Assembly (NCBI GenBank): GCA_017694415.1 | Contig: JADIMW010000060.1 | Location: 1 to 50,983, forward strand | Length of the DNA stretch: 50,983 nt | DNA from: Candidatus Caccoplasma merdipullorum | GTDB lineage: Bacteria; Bacteroidota; Bacteroidia; Bacteroidales; G3-4614 | Direction: 5' to 3' | Shown: one piece after another, positions 38,869 through 47,243 of the stretch | Layout: each line of letters begins with the position of its first letter | Position numbering within the stretch: position 1 is the first letter of the stretch | Notes under the pieces: generated by a model | Databases searched by the model: none | What the model saw: the letters and a program-made list of their open reading frames with translations, nothing else | Told to the model about the DNA's origin: nothing | Program-made: the position numbers and the translations under genes

Positions 38869-38891
38869 TATTTTCTTCTCTTACTAAGAGA
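38869..38891 (+). repeat. Right arm of the 23-bp inverted repeat
   Basis: Exact complement of 38701-38723; carries the palindrome TCTCTTACTAAGAGA. The three bases TCG are also shared a little further inward, with three mismatches between. Confidence 0.9.
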
Positions 38892-38906
38892 TATATATTG
38901 AATAGA

Positions 38907-38945
38907 AAAACGGGATATGCTTTATTTTAAGTCATATCCCGTTTT
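38907..38945. terminator. Strong bidirectional terminator beside the inverton
   Basis: A 13-bp perfect stem (AAAACGGGATATG and complement) with a 13-nt loop, A-rich before and T-rich after. It would end the transcript of the three-gene minus-strand operon (39068-45328) and also stop the rightward inverton promoter after about 75 nt. Confidence 0.85.
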
Positions 38946-39067
38946 GTTTCCCGGAAGATTCTATTTCGTCTGCTATTGCCTGATGCGTGGGGTGGCTCTT
39001 GCGGAGTGCGAATTAGTGGGGCGGCTGTTGCCGTATGTCCGTGCTTTGTTTTGCGCCCCTCTGTCCT

Positions 39068-39952
39068 TTACCACCCGAACGAGTAACGGAGCACTATGCC
39101 GAAGGCGTAGTTGTTGTATTTGGCGCCTGTTATGGTTTTCCGTTCGCCGTTTCCGTCTGTTATGGTGGCGTTCCATATCGGGGTGTAGTCCAGCCTGCCG
39201 TCGTTGTACTGCAATTGCGGCGCTGTGGAGTCGCGGTCGTATATGCTGCCTATTCCGTATTCTCCGTTAAGGCCGAGATAGAGGATGAATCTGTCGTCCC
39301 AGTCCCAGTTCCACCCTACTTCGGCATAGAGCGAGGCGTTTACGAGGTATGATAACGCTACATCTGTTCCCGTGTCGTAGTACATGGCGAATCCGTGGGA
39401 AGGGAGGTCGGTATAGGTGTGGTTTTCGTATGGGAAGTATCCGCTTGTTTTCAGCGTTTCGCAACTGATGTCGCTCCCTCCGCCGAGAGGTATGTTTACT
39501 TGTGCTCCGAGGCGGGCGTAGAAGCCGCTGTCGTGTTCGTACTGGGCGAATACGGGGATGCTGAGGTAGAATGCTTGTTGTTTGTCCTGAAGGTTGATGT
39601 ATGAGTAGTCGAAACGGAAATTGTTGATGTCGGAGCCTGTTGATACCGGTGGGATGGTTGTGGTTGTTATGTACGAATCGTTGAATGTGCCGAAGTTCAT
39701 CCGGCTTTGGTAGAGGCGGAAGCTGGCGCCTGTTCCTATTCCCCAGTTGCTGTTGAAGCGGTGCAGGTAGTTTATGCCTGCCGAGGTGCCTGCCATGGGT
39801 TTGTAACTGCCTAATTCGCTGCTGTAACATATCGACGAGAGGCCTCCGGTTATCTCGAACGATATTTCGTTGTCGAGTTTTTTCCCGAAACTTATTGTTG
39901 TAATGCTTGTGAGCAGCAGTGTTAATGCTGTTGTTGAGATTAGCTTTTTCAT
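39068..39952 (-). CDS. Outer-membrane beta-barrel protein (porin-like)
   Basis: 294 residues. A signal peptide (about 1-23) is followed by eight to ten amphipathic strands; the last ends FGIVLRYSFGW, with the aromatic C-terminus of outer-membrane barrels. It lies 4 bp downstream of the T9SS endopeptidase gene in the same operon and is terminated at 38907-38945. It is likely a small membrane barrel (OmpW/PorV-like in size), but the family is not certain. Closeness to a T9SS cargo suggests a role around secretion or anchoring of the peptidase; this is inference. Confidence 0.72.
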   Translation of the reverse strand: MKKLISTTALTLLLTSITTISFGKKLDNEISFEITGGLSSICYSSELGSYKPMAGTSAGINYLHRFNSNWGIGTGASFRLYQSRMNFGTFNDSYITTTTIPPVSTGSDINNFRFDYSYINLQDKQQAFYLSIPVFAQYEHDSGFYARLGAQVNIPLGGGSDISCETLKTSGYFPYENHTYTDLPSHGFAMYYDTGTDVALSYLVNASLYAEVGWNWDWDDRFILYLGLNGEYGIGSIYDRDSTAPQLQYNDGRLDYTPIWNATITDGNGERKTITGAKYNNYAFGIVLRYSFGW

Positions 39953-39956
39953 CGTT

Positions 39957-42900
39957 TTATTTTTTTACTCTTATTTTGAATTCGGCTTGTTTCCCGTCTG
40001 AGGTTACTACTTTTATTATGTAGCTGCCTTCGGTGTTCGGGGCTTTTATCTTGTTGTATTCTCCTGTTACTTTTCGTGTCGTGATGCGTCCGCTCATGTC
40101 GCTGATGTACAGCGTGGCGGATTTGCCGTTTGTCGTACTGCCGAATTTTATGTAGAGGTTTATTTCTGCTTCGTTGCTTACTATGGTGGGGTAAAGGCGT
40201 ATGTCGTCGCTTTCCGTCGGGAATGTCTGTTCGCAGCTTGTCAGGGTTATGCCGTCGGTGGTGGTCAGCTCTACGCTGTATCTGTCGGTGGCGTTTATTC
40301 CTTCGGGCAGGTAGATGTATTGTTCGGTGCAGTCGGCCTTTTGCCCGTTTATGTACCATTTGTAATCGGTGAATTGCAATCCTCCGTTATTGTCGGGGTT
40401 GTTGATTACTACCAGTACGTCGTTCCAGCGTTTGTATATTATGTTGTCCGGCAGTTTGTACAGCAGCAGTTTGCTTGTGCTGCTGTTTTCTCCGCTTTGG
40501 GAGGTTATTGTTATGTCGATGTCGTACCGCCCGCCTATTTGGGTGTCGATTGTCATTGTATTGCTGCTTTCGCCGTTTATGGTTATGGTGGCTTGCGGGT
40601 GTGCTGTTATGTTTATTTCGGCGTTAGTCGTTCCGCATAGGAGGGGTGCGATGTAGATGCCGTTTTCATCGGGGGTTATCGTTGTGCCGTTTACTGTAAG
40701 GGTGTGTATGTCGGCGTCGAAACTTTCGGTTTTGAGCAGGAACGGTGCGCTTGTGGCGGCGGCTGTCCCTTCGTAGCCGTAGTCGGCTGTTATGGTGTAG
40801 GTGTATTCCGTGCCTTGTTCGAGTCCTGTATCGGTATAGCTGTGTTCGCTGTTGCCGGTTGTGGCTATTTCTGTTCCGTTACGGGTTATCTTGTAGGTGG
40901 GCGCGGCTGCTCCGACGGGGCGCGACGAGGCTCGTTTTGCTGTGCTGCTGTCGTCTGCCGGGGTTGCTTCTTCGGGTGTGTCGGTGGGCGGCGTTATGTG
41001 GGCTTTTATGTAGAGGTTGTGTGTGAAACTGCTTGATGGCGCCCATGCGATGCCGTCGGTTGAGAAGATGGTTTCGCGCCCGACGGGGGCTTCGTATGAA
41101 TCGCTGGCGATGTGGTAATTGTTGCCGCCGGTTATTTTAAGTCCGCATATCAGATTGTCGGCGGCGTTTATAGTAAAGGGGGGTATCTGCCGCGTGATTG
41201 TCTTATCGACGGCTGTAACCGGTACTTGTTCGCTGTATGTGTTGTCGCCGTTTTTTATGTAGAGTTCGTATTCTGCTCCTGCCAAACTGAAGTATTCTAT
41301 TTGGTTTATCGTGTATTGGTTTACTTCTTCGAGGTCGGACGGATTCCAGTGTTGTCCTATGTAGTGAGGCAGGGAGGCGATTTTGTATTTTAAGTCGATG
41401 CTTCCTTTGCCCCAGTATATGGGTTGTTGGGGGAGGGGCTCGCTCCAGTCGATTTGTATGTCTTGTTCGCCGACGCGTTTTACGGTTATTGCGGCGGGCG
41501 GGGCTGTTATGTGTACTTTGAGGGTGGCGGAATTGCTTTTTGTGGAGATGCTCCCGTCGTCATATACTGCTGCTACGGTGTATTCGTGCAGTCCGGGGTA
41601 GAGGCTTGCTTCGGTATATGCCGTGGTTTGGCTGCTGCCTATTTCGTATCCGTTACGGTATATGGTGTATGCGACGGGTGTTTCTTCTTCTTGTGCTGTT
41701 TCCCATGTGAGTTGTGCGCCTTTTGTGGCGGGGTCGTATTGTACGGCGAGGTTTTGCGGTACGGGTTTGGGGGAGCGATAGTAACGTCCTTCGGTGCTGC
41801 GACTGCCGGTATTGTCGGGGTCGAGGTATTGGGTTATTTGCGGGAAGAATTTGCTTATTTTTCCGTAATAGTTCGAACCGTTGGGGTAGCTGCATGTGGA
41901 ACTGCCGCCTGTGAGCGCTCCTACTACCTTGTGGCTTTCGTTGAACAGCGGCGAGCCTGATGAGCCGCTTGCCGTTACGGAGTGCCCTGTCTGGGTGGCG
42001 GCGAAATAGACTACCCAATGTCCGTTAGTGGCTCCGGTTTCGTTTGTTGTTACCCATGTGTTTTGTGTGGCGGGACGTGTGTAGGTGGAGATTTTTTTTG
42101 TGCTTCCGTTGGGGTGATGGATGCCGACTCCGTATTGTGGCGTGTTGCCGGTTTTGTCCCACCCGCAGAAGTAGGGGTTGAGGTCGCCGGGTATGTCGCT
42201 TGTGAGTAACAGCAGCGTCTGGTCGTAGCCTCCCGACAGGTCGCTGCCTGTGAGGTATTGGCATCCTACAAGTGTGGTGTATTCTTTTATTTCATTGCTT
42301 GTGCAGTCGGTGTTTTCGTATTGGAACGTGAATTGTGCCTGCCGCAGCTCGTCTTCGGTGAACTGGCGGGTGTCTGTTTTTATGCAGTGGAAGGCGGTGT
42401 ATATGTAGGGTATGGGGGTGGTTCCGGTATTGTTGAGCAGTGATGCGCTGCAACTGTATATTGATGAGCCTGAGCGTGTGGCCATTTTTATTATGCCTTC
42501 TTTTTCGTCTTGCCAGTTGTCGCCTTCGGGACAGTTGATGTTTACCATGCAGCTTATATCGACTGTGTTGCTGCTGCGTATTTCGAGATGGTTGTATCCG
42601 TATCCGATGTCGCTGATTTTTATCTGGGGCAGCGCTCCGCTTTGGGGTACGGCGTATTCGAGTGTTATGTCGTCGCCTGCGACGAACTGCGACGAGAAGG
42701 CTTTGCCGTCGGGATTGGTCGCCCGGGTATATGCTCCGAGCAGGTGTGTGTGGTCGGCATTGTATATGTAGAGCTTGCCGCCTTCGGGTATTTCGAAGTG
42801 GTCGTAGTAGAGCGACAGGGCTGTGGCTCCGTCGGATTTTATGCGGAGCCGGTATATCTCTTCGCCTCCGGGCAGGGTGCTTTTTTCGGCGTCGCGGGGG

Positions 42901-43178
42901 AATTCGAGTCCTGCGGCAAGGAGTATGCCTATTCGGTATGGGGTGCCCGACGGGGCGTTTTCGTCTTCTTCTATGAGTTGGGCTGCCGTGAACGGCGAAT
43001 TTATCGTGTAGGGAACGAGCTCGGCCGCGGCGCGTGTTTGCATGTCGCCGTCGCTGTCGTATCGGAAACTCGGCGGCGTGCCTTTTTCGCTTATCTGGCT
43101 TATGGCGTTGTTGGCTGCCGTTGTTATGAGCAGTAGCGCGAGTAGTGTTTTTATACGTGTTTTTATTGTTTCCGGCAT
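39957..43178 (-). CDS. Secreted serine endopeptidase with fibronectin-like domains and T9SS tail
   Basis: 1073 residues from the ATG at 43178 (upstream frame adds 151 residues that belong to the antiporter gene in another frame). A signal peptide covers about 1-27. The S1-like protease domain (about 190-440) resembles lysyl endopeptidase, with H264 in TAFHC, D319 in GGYDQ and S407 in GSSGSP as the likely triad, and many cysteines. Several fibronectin type III-like domains follow (about 460-900). The C-terminus (about 985-1073), DIRLYPTIVSNEAEINLYI to VKK, is a type 9 secretion type A sorting domain. The protein would be exported by T9SS to the surface. It is 5 bp after the antiporter gene and 4 bp before the barrel gene. 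Confidence 0.9.
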   Translation of the reverse strand: MPETIKTRIKTLLALLLITTAANNAISQISEKGTPPSFRYDSDGDMQTRAAAELVPYTINSPFTAAQLIEEDENAPSGTPYRIGILLAAGLEFPRDAEKSTLPGGEEIYRLRIKSDGATALSLYYDHFEIPEGGKLYIYNADHTHLLGAYTRATNPDGKAFSSQFVAGDDITLEYAVPQSGALPQIKISDIGYGYNHLEIRSSNTVDISCMVNINCPEGDNWQDEKEGIIKMATRSGSSIYSCSASLLNNTGTTPIPYIYTAFHCIKTDTRQFTEDELRQAQFTFQYENTDCTSNEIKEYTTLVGCQYLTGSDLSGGYDQTLLLLTSDIPGDLNPYFCGWDKTGNTPQYGVGIHHPNGSTKKISTYTRPATQNTWVTTNETGATNGHWVVYFAATQTGHSVTASGSSGSPLFNESHKVVGALTGGSSTCSYPNGSNYYGKISKFFPQITQYLDPDNTGSRSTEGRYYRSPKPVPQNLAVQYDPATKGAQLTWETAQEEETPVAYTIYRNGYEIGSSQTTAYTEASLYPGLHEYTVAAVYDDGSISTKSNSATLKVHITAPPAAITVKRVGEQDIQIDWSEPLPQQPIYWGKGSIDLKYKIASLPHYIGQHWNPSDLEEVNQYTINQIEYFSLAGAEYELYIKNGDNTYSEQVPVTAVDKTITRQIPPFTINAADNLICGLKITGGNNYHIASDSYEAPVGRETIFSTDGIAWAPSSSFTHNLYIKAHITPPTDTPEEATPADDSSTAKRASSRPVGAAAPTYKITRNGTEIATTGNSEHSYTDTGLEQGTEYTYTITADYGYEGTAAATSAPFLLKTESFDADIHTLTVNGTTITPDENGIYIAPLLCGTTNAEINITAHPQATITINGESSNTMTIDTQIGGRYDIDITITSQSGENSSTSKLLLYKLPDNIIYKRWNDVLVVINNPDNNGGLQFTDYKWYINGQKADCTEQYIYLPEGINATDRYSVELTTTDGITLTSCEQTFPTESDDIRLYPTIVSNEAEINLYIKFGSTTNGKSATLYISDMSGRITTRKVTGEYNKIKAPNTEGSYIIKVVTSDGKQAEFKIRVKK

Positions 43179-43183
43179 CTCGT

Positions 43184-45328
43184 TCAGTTCTCTTTTTTCT
43201 TTTTCTTCGGCATGAAGTGGTTTATCGTGTTGCGCAGACGTAAGAGGTATTCGTGGTTTTGTCTTACGTTTATGGCCAACGGGTCGCTGAAGAACATTAT
43301 TTCGCCTTCTTCGCCGAATTGCTCGGGGTAGAGCACGGCTATGTTGTTGCCTGAAAAGTAGCGGCTCAGGTATGAGGGGAGCTTGTCTATGTCGCTGTTG
43401 TAGGATACCGAGTTTTTCCGTGCGGAGACGATTACGAAAAGGTCGTCCTCCAGCACTACGCCGGTTAGCATCAGCAGGTCGGCCCAACTCTCCATGTCGT
43501 GGTACTCGGCGCGTATGTTGCGCTTTGCGCGGTATATGCGTCCCTTTATCTGCAGCAGCGTATCGTGGTGTCCGTAGAATATTACCCTGCAACCCAACTG
43601 GGTGGCCATGTTGCAAATGCGGTATATCCATTTGGTGAAGCCGGTTTCGTGCTCTGCCTTGGGGGGAATGGCTACCACTATGCGGGTGATTGTGTTGGCC
43701 GGGATATTCATCTTGGCTATCGTTACCATTTTTTTCGAGCCTTGCAGCAGCGTCTCGGCTTTCGTCCCGAAAAAGGTGTCGGCAATGTTTACCTTGCGGT
43801 GCAGGCCTATCAGTACTTCCGATATGTCGTTTTCCTTTATCGTGTGTATTATGCCGCCGGCCACGTTCATGTCGTAACGGGTTATGGTCTTTACCGGGAT
43901 GTCGGATGCGGCCGCAATCTTGCTCCCCTGCACAAGTATCTCTTTCGACTGCTTAAGCGCCGACGGCGAGTCCTGCCGGGCTTCGTTTATTACATTCAGC
44001 AGGTAGAGAGGCGTTTTTGAACCCGGCGTCTTGAGCGTTATGGCCAGGTTTATGAGGTTGTCGGTCAGCTCGGCATTGGCCACGATAGGGACCAGTATGC
44101 GCACAGGGCCTTGTGCCGCACGGGCCCTGGCGGGTTCGGCGGGCGACTCTATGGCTGTCTTCTTTGCCGCCTTTTCGGTTATGAACGCACTCAACGTACA
44201 GGTTACGAGTATCATAAGTATCGTGCCGTTGAGTATGGCGTCGTCGAACAGGCCTATGCGGTAGCCTATAAGCATTGCCGCCAGCGTGGCGGCAGCTTTG
44301 GAGATGCTGAGGCCGAGCAGCATGTCGCCCTCCGTCCTGGGCAGCCTGAAACTCTTTTGCGTAATCCATGCCGCCGCCCATTTCGTGGCTATTGCAACCG
44401 CAATCATTATGGCCGCTACCGATATGCTGTGCCACGATGTGAACCCGCTGAGGTTTATCATCATCCCCACGCCTATCAGGAAGTAGGGGATGAACAGTGC
44501 GTTGCCCACGAATTCTATGCGGTTCATCAGCGGCGATACCGACGGGATGTAGCGTGTCAGTATTATGCCGGCGAAGAACGAGCCTATTATCCCTATCATG
44601 CCTACAACTTCGGCCATGTATGCGGCGGCAAAGACGAGCGCAAGTATGAATATGAACTGGAGGACGTGGTCGTTGTATTTCTTGAAGAACCAGCGGGTAA
44701 GGCGGGGGTAGAGGTAAAGCAGCACGGCGGCGTATACGGTTACCCCCGCTATGAAGCGGACCCAGAAGAGAAGACCGTTCCCACCTTCGGTAACGCCTAT
44801 TATCACGGCCATTCCGGTAAGCGATATGACTTCGGTTATTACCGTGCCTGCTATGGCTACCGATACCGGCCGCGTGCGGGTTACTCCGTAACGGCTTATT
44901 ATGGGGAACGCAATCAGCGTGTGCGATGCGTACACCGTACCGAGCAGCAGCGACGCCTGCCACCCGAGCTTGAGCAGGTATAGCGACGAGGCGGTTCCCA
45001 GCACGAACGGGATGAGGAATGTGTATATGCCGAAACTTGTCCCTTCCCTCTTGTATTTCTTGAAGTCCGAGACGCTCATTTCGAGCCCTACGAGGAACAT
45101 CAGGTAGAGCAGGCCTACGTTTCCGAATATCTCGAAACTTGCATCGTAGGCGAGGATGTTGGCTCCGTGTGGCCCGATTACCATACCTGCGAATATCAGC
45201 CCTATTATGTGGGGGATGTGCAGCCGGTCGAGGATTATCGGCGAGAAAAGGATTATGGTCAGCACAACGAAGAATATAAGTGCCGAGTTGGTTATGGGTA
45301 GCGTGGGCAGGTATGCTGTTATGTCCAT
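43184..45328 (-). CDS. Cation/proton antiporter (CPA2 type) with cytoplasmic tail
   Basis: 714 residues. About twelve membrane helices (1-400) carry the family pattern of the Na+/H+ and K+/H+ exchanger superfamily: GLIFAGMVIGPHG, MFLVGLEMS and GIIGSFFAGIIL. The last 300 residues are hydrophilic, with a Usp-like fold (VRILVPIVANAELTDNLIN) that may bind a nucleotide and gate transport. The cargo (Na+ or K+) cannot be told from sequence. It heads the operon with the T9SS endopeptidase and a barrel gene. Its leader of about 220 nt is unexplained. Confidence 0.9.
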   Translation of the reverse strand: MDITAYLPTLPITNSALIFFVVLTIILFSPIILDRLHIPHIIGLIFAGMVIGPHGANILAYDASFEIFGNVGLLYLMFLVGLEMSVSDFKKYKREGTSFGIYTFLIPFVLGTASSLYLLKLGWQASLLLGTVYASHTLIAFPIISRYGVTRTRPVSVAIAGTVITEVISLTGMAVIIGVTEGGNGLLFWVRFIAGVTVYAAVLLYLYPRLTRWFFKKYNDHVLQFIFILALVFAAAYMAEVVGMIGIIGSFFAGIILTRYIPSVSPLMNRIEFVGNALFIPYFLIGVGMMINLSGFTSWHSISVAAIMIAVAIATKWAAAWITQKSFRLPRTEGDMLLGLSISKAAATLAAMLIGYRIGLFDDAILNGTILMILVTCTLSAFITEKAAKKTAIESPAEPARARAAQGPVRILVPIVANAELTDNLINLAITLKTPGSKTPLYLLNVINEARQDSPSALKQSKEILVQGSKIAAASDIPVKTITRYDMNVAGGIIHTIKENDISEVLIGLHRKVNIADTFFGTKAETLLQGSKKMVTIAKMNIPANTITRIVVAIPPKAEHETGFTKWIYRICNMATQLGCRVIFYGHHDTLLQIKGRIYRAKRNIRAEYHDMESWADLLMLTGVVLEDDLFVIVSARKNSVSYNSDIDKLPSYLSRYFSGNNIAVLYPEQFGEEGEIMFFSDPLAINVRQNHEYLLRLRNTINHFMPKKKKKEN

Positions 45329-45630
45329 GACTGTCGCGTTGTGTAACGATTGTTGTCCTTTTCTTTTGCGGGGTTTGTCATGCCTCGTGGCGACTCTTTC
45401 CCGCTTTTGCCTGCGGCATCGTACGTGTTGTTTGTTGCCTGCTGCTTAACCACGCTGCAGGCTTTTTTGTGCGGTGCTTCAGGCGGCGACAGGGGGAACG
45501 GTACTCTTTGTCCGCTTTTGCGCGTGCTCTCCTTCTCCTTGTCGTTTATACGGCAAAGATATAAAATAAAAATCATATTGTTGTATTGTGAGGCGGTATC
45601 TGTTTGTCGTGTCGCGCCGTTTTGTCCTTG
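45329..45630. other. 302-bp spacer upstream of the antiporter gene
   Basis: It contains the antiporter promoter (-7 box at 45554-45561, minus) and a leader of about 220 nt. A hairpin (45437-45468, GCCTGC/GCAGGC) has a T-tail only on the plus strand, so it does not terminate the leader. I recognise no riboswitch or small RNA. Confidence 0.5.
45554..45561 (-). promoter_or_regulatory. -7 box TATCTTTG of the antiporter operon
   Basis: An exact TAnnTTTG match; no -33 element is evident. Confidence 0.55.
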
Positions 45631-46914
45631 TTACAGGTTGAAGGCTTTTTTTATTTTTTCGACATAGTCGAGTTTTTCCCATGTGAAGAGTTCTACTTCG
45701 CGCTCTACCGGGGGGTAGTATCGCGAGTTGAAGCGTTTGACTACGGTTTGCGGGGTGCGCCCCATGTGTCCGTATGCGGCCGTTTCTTCGTATATGGGGT
45801 TGCGGAGCTTGAGACGCTGCTCTATGGCGCGCGGACGGAGGTCGAAGATTTCGCTTATCTTGCGGGCTATTTCGGCGTCGCTTATTCCGTTGGCTGCTGT
45901 TCCGCAGGTGTCGGCGTAGATGCTTATGGGCTCGGCTATGCCTATGGCGTAGGAGATTTGTACGAGTACTTGTTTTGCTACGCCTGCGGCTACGAGGTTT
46001 TTGGCTATGTGGCGTGCGGCGTAGGCTCCCGACCTATCGACTTTCGACGGGTCTTTCCCGGAGAACGCGCCGCCGCCGTGTGCTCCGCGGCCTCCGTAGG
46101 TATCGACTATTATCTTGCGCCCGGTGAGCCCGGTGTCGCCGTGGGGCCCGCCGATTACGAACTTGCCGGTGGGATTGACGTGAAGCGTCATCTTGTCGTC
46201 GAAGAGGCGTTGTATTTGCACGGGAAGTTTTTGTATTGCGCGGGGCAACAGTATGCGGGCTATGTCGTCGTGTATCTTGTCGCACATCTGTTTGTCGGCT
46301 GCGGCCTGGCTGCCTGCTTCGGCTGCGGTGATGAACTCGTCGTGCTGCGTGGAGATTACTATCGTGTGGATGCGCCGCGGCGTGCCGTTGTCGTCGTATT
46401 CGACGGTTACTTGCGATTTTGCATCGGGGCGCAGGTAGGGCATGGCTGTCCCTTCGCGACGTATGTCGGCCAGCTCGCGCAGCAGGTGGTGCGCCAGATC
46501 AAGCGGCAACGGCATGTAGTTGTCTGTTTCGTCGCAGGCGTATCCGAACATCATCCCTTGGTCGCCGGCGCCTTGTTGCATCTCTTCGGCTTGTTCTACG
46601 CCGCGGTTTATGTCGGGCGACTGTTCGTGTATGGCCGACATGATTCCGCAGGAACTGCCGTCGAACATGTACTCGCTTTTGGTGTAGCCGATGCGGTTGA
46701 TTACGCGACGGGCTACGTCCATTAAATCGACGTAGGCATCGGATTTTACTTCGCCGGCTATTACTACTTGTCCCGTGGTTACGAGTGTTTCGCACGCTAC
46801 TTTGGAGGTCGCGTCGTAGGCGAGGAATTCGTCGAGCAGGGCATCGGATATCTGGTCTGCTACTTTGTCGGGATGTCCTTCCGATACTGATTCTGATGTG
46901 AACAGATAACTCAT
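45631..46914 (-). CDS. metK: S-adenosylmethionine synthetase
   Basis: 427 residues, slightly long for MetK but normal for Bacteroidetes. [36 protein letters not shown] and [19 protein letters not shown] are the signature motifs. It makes S-adenosylmethionine from methionine and ATP in the cytoplasm. Its leader has a SAM-II-like aptamer and a consensus promoter, so the product can control its own synthesis. The gene is divergent from the Nfn operon across 442 bp. Confidence 0.97.
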   Translation of the reverse strand: MSYLFTSESVSEGHPDKVADQISDALLDEFLAYDATSKVACETLVTTGQVVIAGEVKSDAYVDLMDVARRVINRIGYTKSEYMFDGSSCGIMSAIHEQSPDINRGVEQAEEMQQGAGDQGMMFGYACDETDNYMPLPLDLAHHLLRELADIRREGTAMPYLRPDAKSQVTVEYDDNGTPRRIHTIVISTQHDEFITAAEAGSQAAADKQMCDKIHDDIARILLPRAIQKLPVQIQRLFDDKMTLHVNPTGKFVIGGPHGDTGLTGRKIIVDTYGGRGAHGGGAFSGKDPSKVDRSGAYAARHIAKNLVAAGVAKQVLVQISYAIGIAEPISIYADTCGTAANGISDAEIARKISEIFDLRPRAIEQRLKLRNPIYEETAAYGHMGRTPQTVVKRFNSRYYPPVEREVELFTWEKLDYVEKIKKAFNL

Positions 46915-46994
46915 GGCTGTATCTTTTTTGTTGTTGTTTTATGGTTTGTGGAGCGGTGGACTCGGTGCGGATACAGACACTCGGCGGTTGAACG

Positions 46995-47043
46995 CGGTTT
47001 TAGCATTTTTTTCGGTGGTTGCAAGCAGCCAAATCCTTCCACT
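46995..47043 (-). ncRNA. SAM-II-like riboswitch in the metK leader
   Basis: Read on the minus strand, the order of elements fits SAM-II: P1 left (GTGG, 47039-47042), GATTT, TTGC, P1 right (CCAC, 47015-47018), an A-rich loop and GCTAAAACC (46996-47004). The pairing TTGC/GCTA and GG/CC would form the pseudoknot, with GG/CC replacing the CC/GG of the known example. P1 is short and its left side is offset by three bases. The aptamer begins about 15 nt after the predicted start site of a gene whose product is SAM, which strengthens the call. Found by eye, not by a covariance model. Confidence 0.6.
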
Positions 47044-47058
47044 CTTTTTTGTTTTTCG

Positions 47059-47082
47059 CCGACAAAGTTAATGCTTTGTCGG
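47059..47082. repeat. 9-bp dyad on the metK promoter
   Basis: CCGACAAAG and its exact complement flank TTAATG. The left half covers the -7 box, so it may be a repressor site. Confidence 0.5.
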
Positions 47083-47094
47083 GATTGTTGCAAA
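47063..47094 (-). promoter_or_regulatory. Promoter of metK
   Basis: On the minus strand, TTTG (47091-47094), a 20-bp spacer and TAACTTTG (47063-47070) match the consensus. The start would be near 47056, about 140 nt before the metK ATG. Confidence 0.7.
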
Positions 47095-47204
47095 TATCTT
47101 TTGTCTGCTTTTGTGCTTTGTTTGTCGTGCCCGCCGTATTTTGTTCTTGCGGTATTGTCTTTTATGTGCCGGCTTTTTTGCTTATGTTGCTTTTTTATAC
47201 TTTT

Positions 47205-47235
47205 TTGTTCGTCTCTTAACTTTGCACTATCTTTG
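47205..47235 (+). promoter_or_regulatory. Promoter(s) of the Nfn operon
   Basis: TTG at 47205-47207, a 20-bp spacer and TATCTTTG at 47228-47235. A second exact box, TAACTTTG (47217-47224), lies 11 bp upstream, so two offset start sites are possible. Confidence 0.65.
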
Positions 47236-47243
47236 CAAGTTGA

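Larger units (their letters stand above)
38701..38891. mobile_element. Probable phase-variable invertible promoter (inverton)
   Basis: Perfect 23-bp inverted repeats bound a 145-bp segment holding a consensus promoter (38831-38861) that reads rightward, away from the BspA-like gene at 38616 (minus). No TAnnTTTG box faces the gene between 38617 and 38891. Inversion would place the -7 box at 38731-38738 on the minus strand with a start near 38723 and a leader of about 108 nt. The scale matches the invertible promoters of Bacteroides capsule loci. No recombinase is in the window, so the enzyme is not identified. Confidence 0.8.
38617..39067. other. 451-bp spacer with an invertible promoter and terminator
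   Basis: This AT-rich spacer holds the BspA leader (38617-38700), the inverted-repeat element (38701-38891), a strong hairpin (38907-38945) and about 120 bp of unremarkable sequence before the next stop codon. The minus-strand leader has AAAGG about 9 nt before the BspA ATG. No gene is called here. Confidence 0.8.

Noticed and set aside
38917-39270. A 117-residue plus-strand frame right of the inverton
   Set aside because: It starts in the terminator hairpin and overlaps the barrel gene in antisense; it would be blocked by the hairpin.
45437-45468. A terminator-like hairpin inside the antiporter leader
   Set aside because: Its T-tail is on the plus strand, opposite to the gene, and no plus-strand gene or promoter lies before it.
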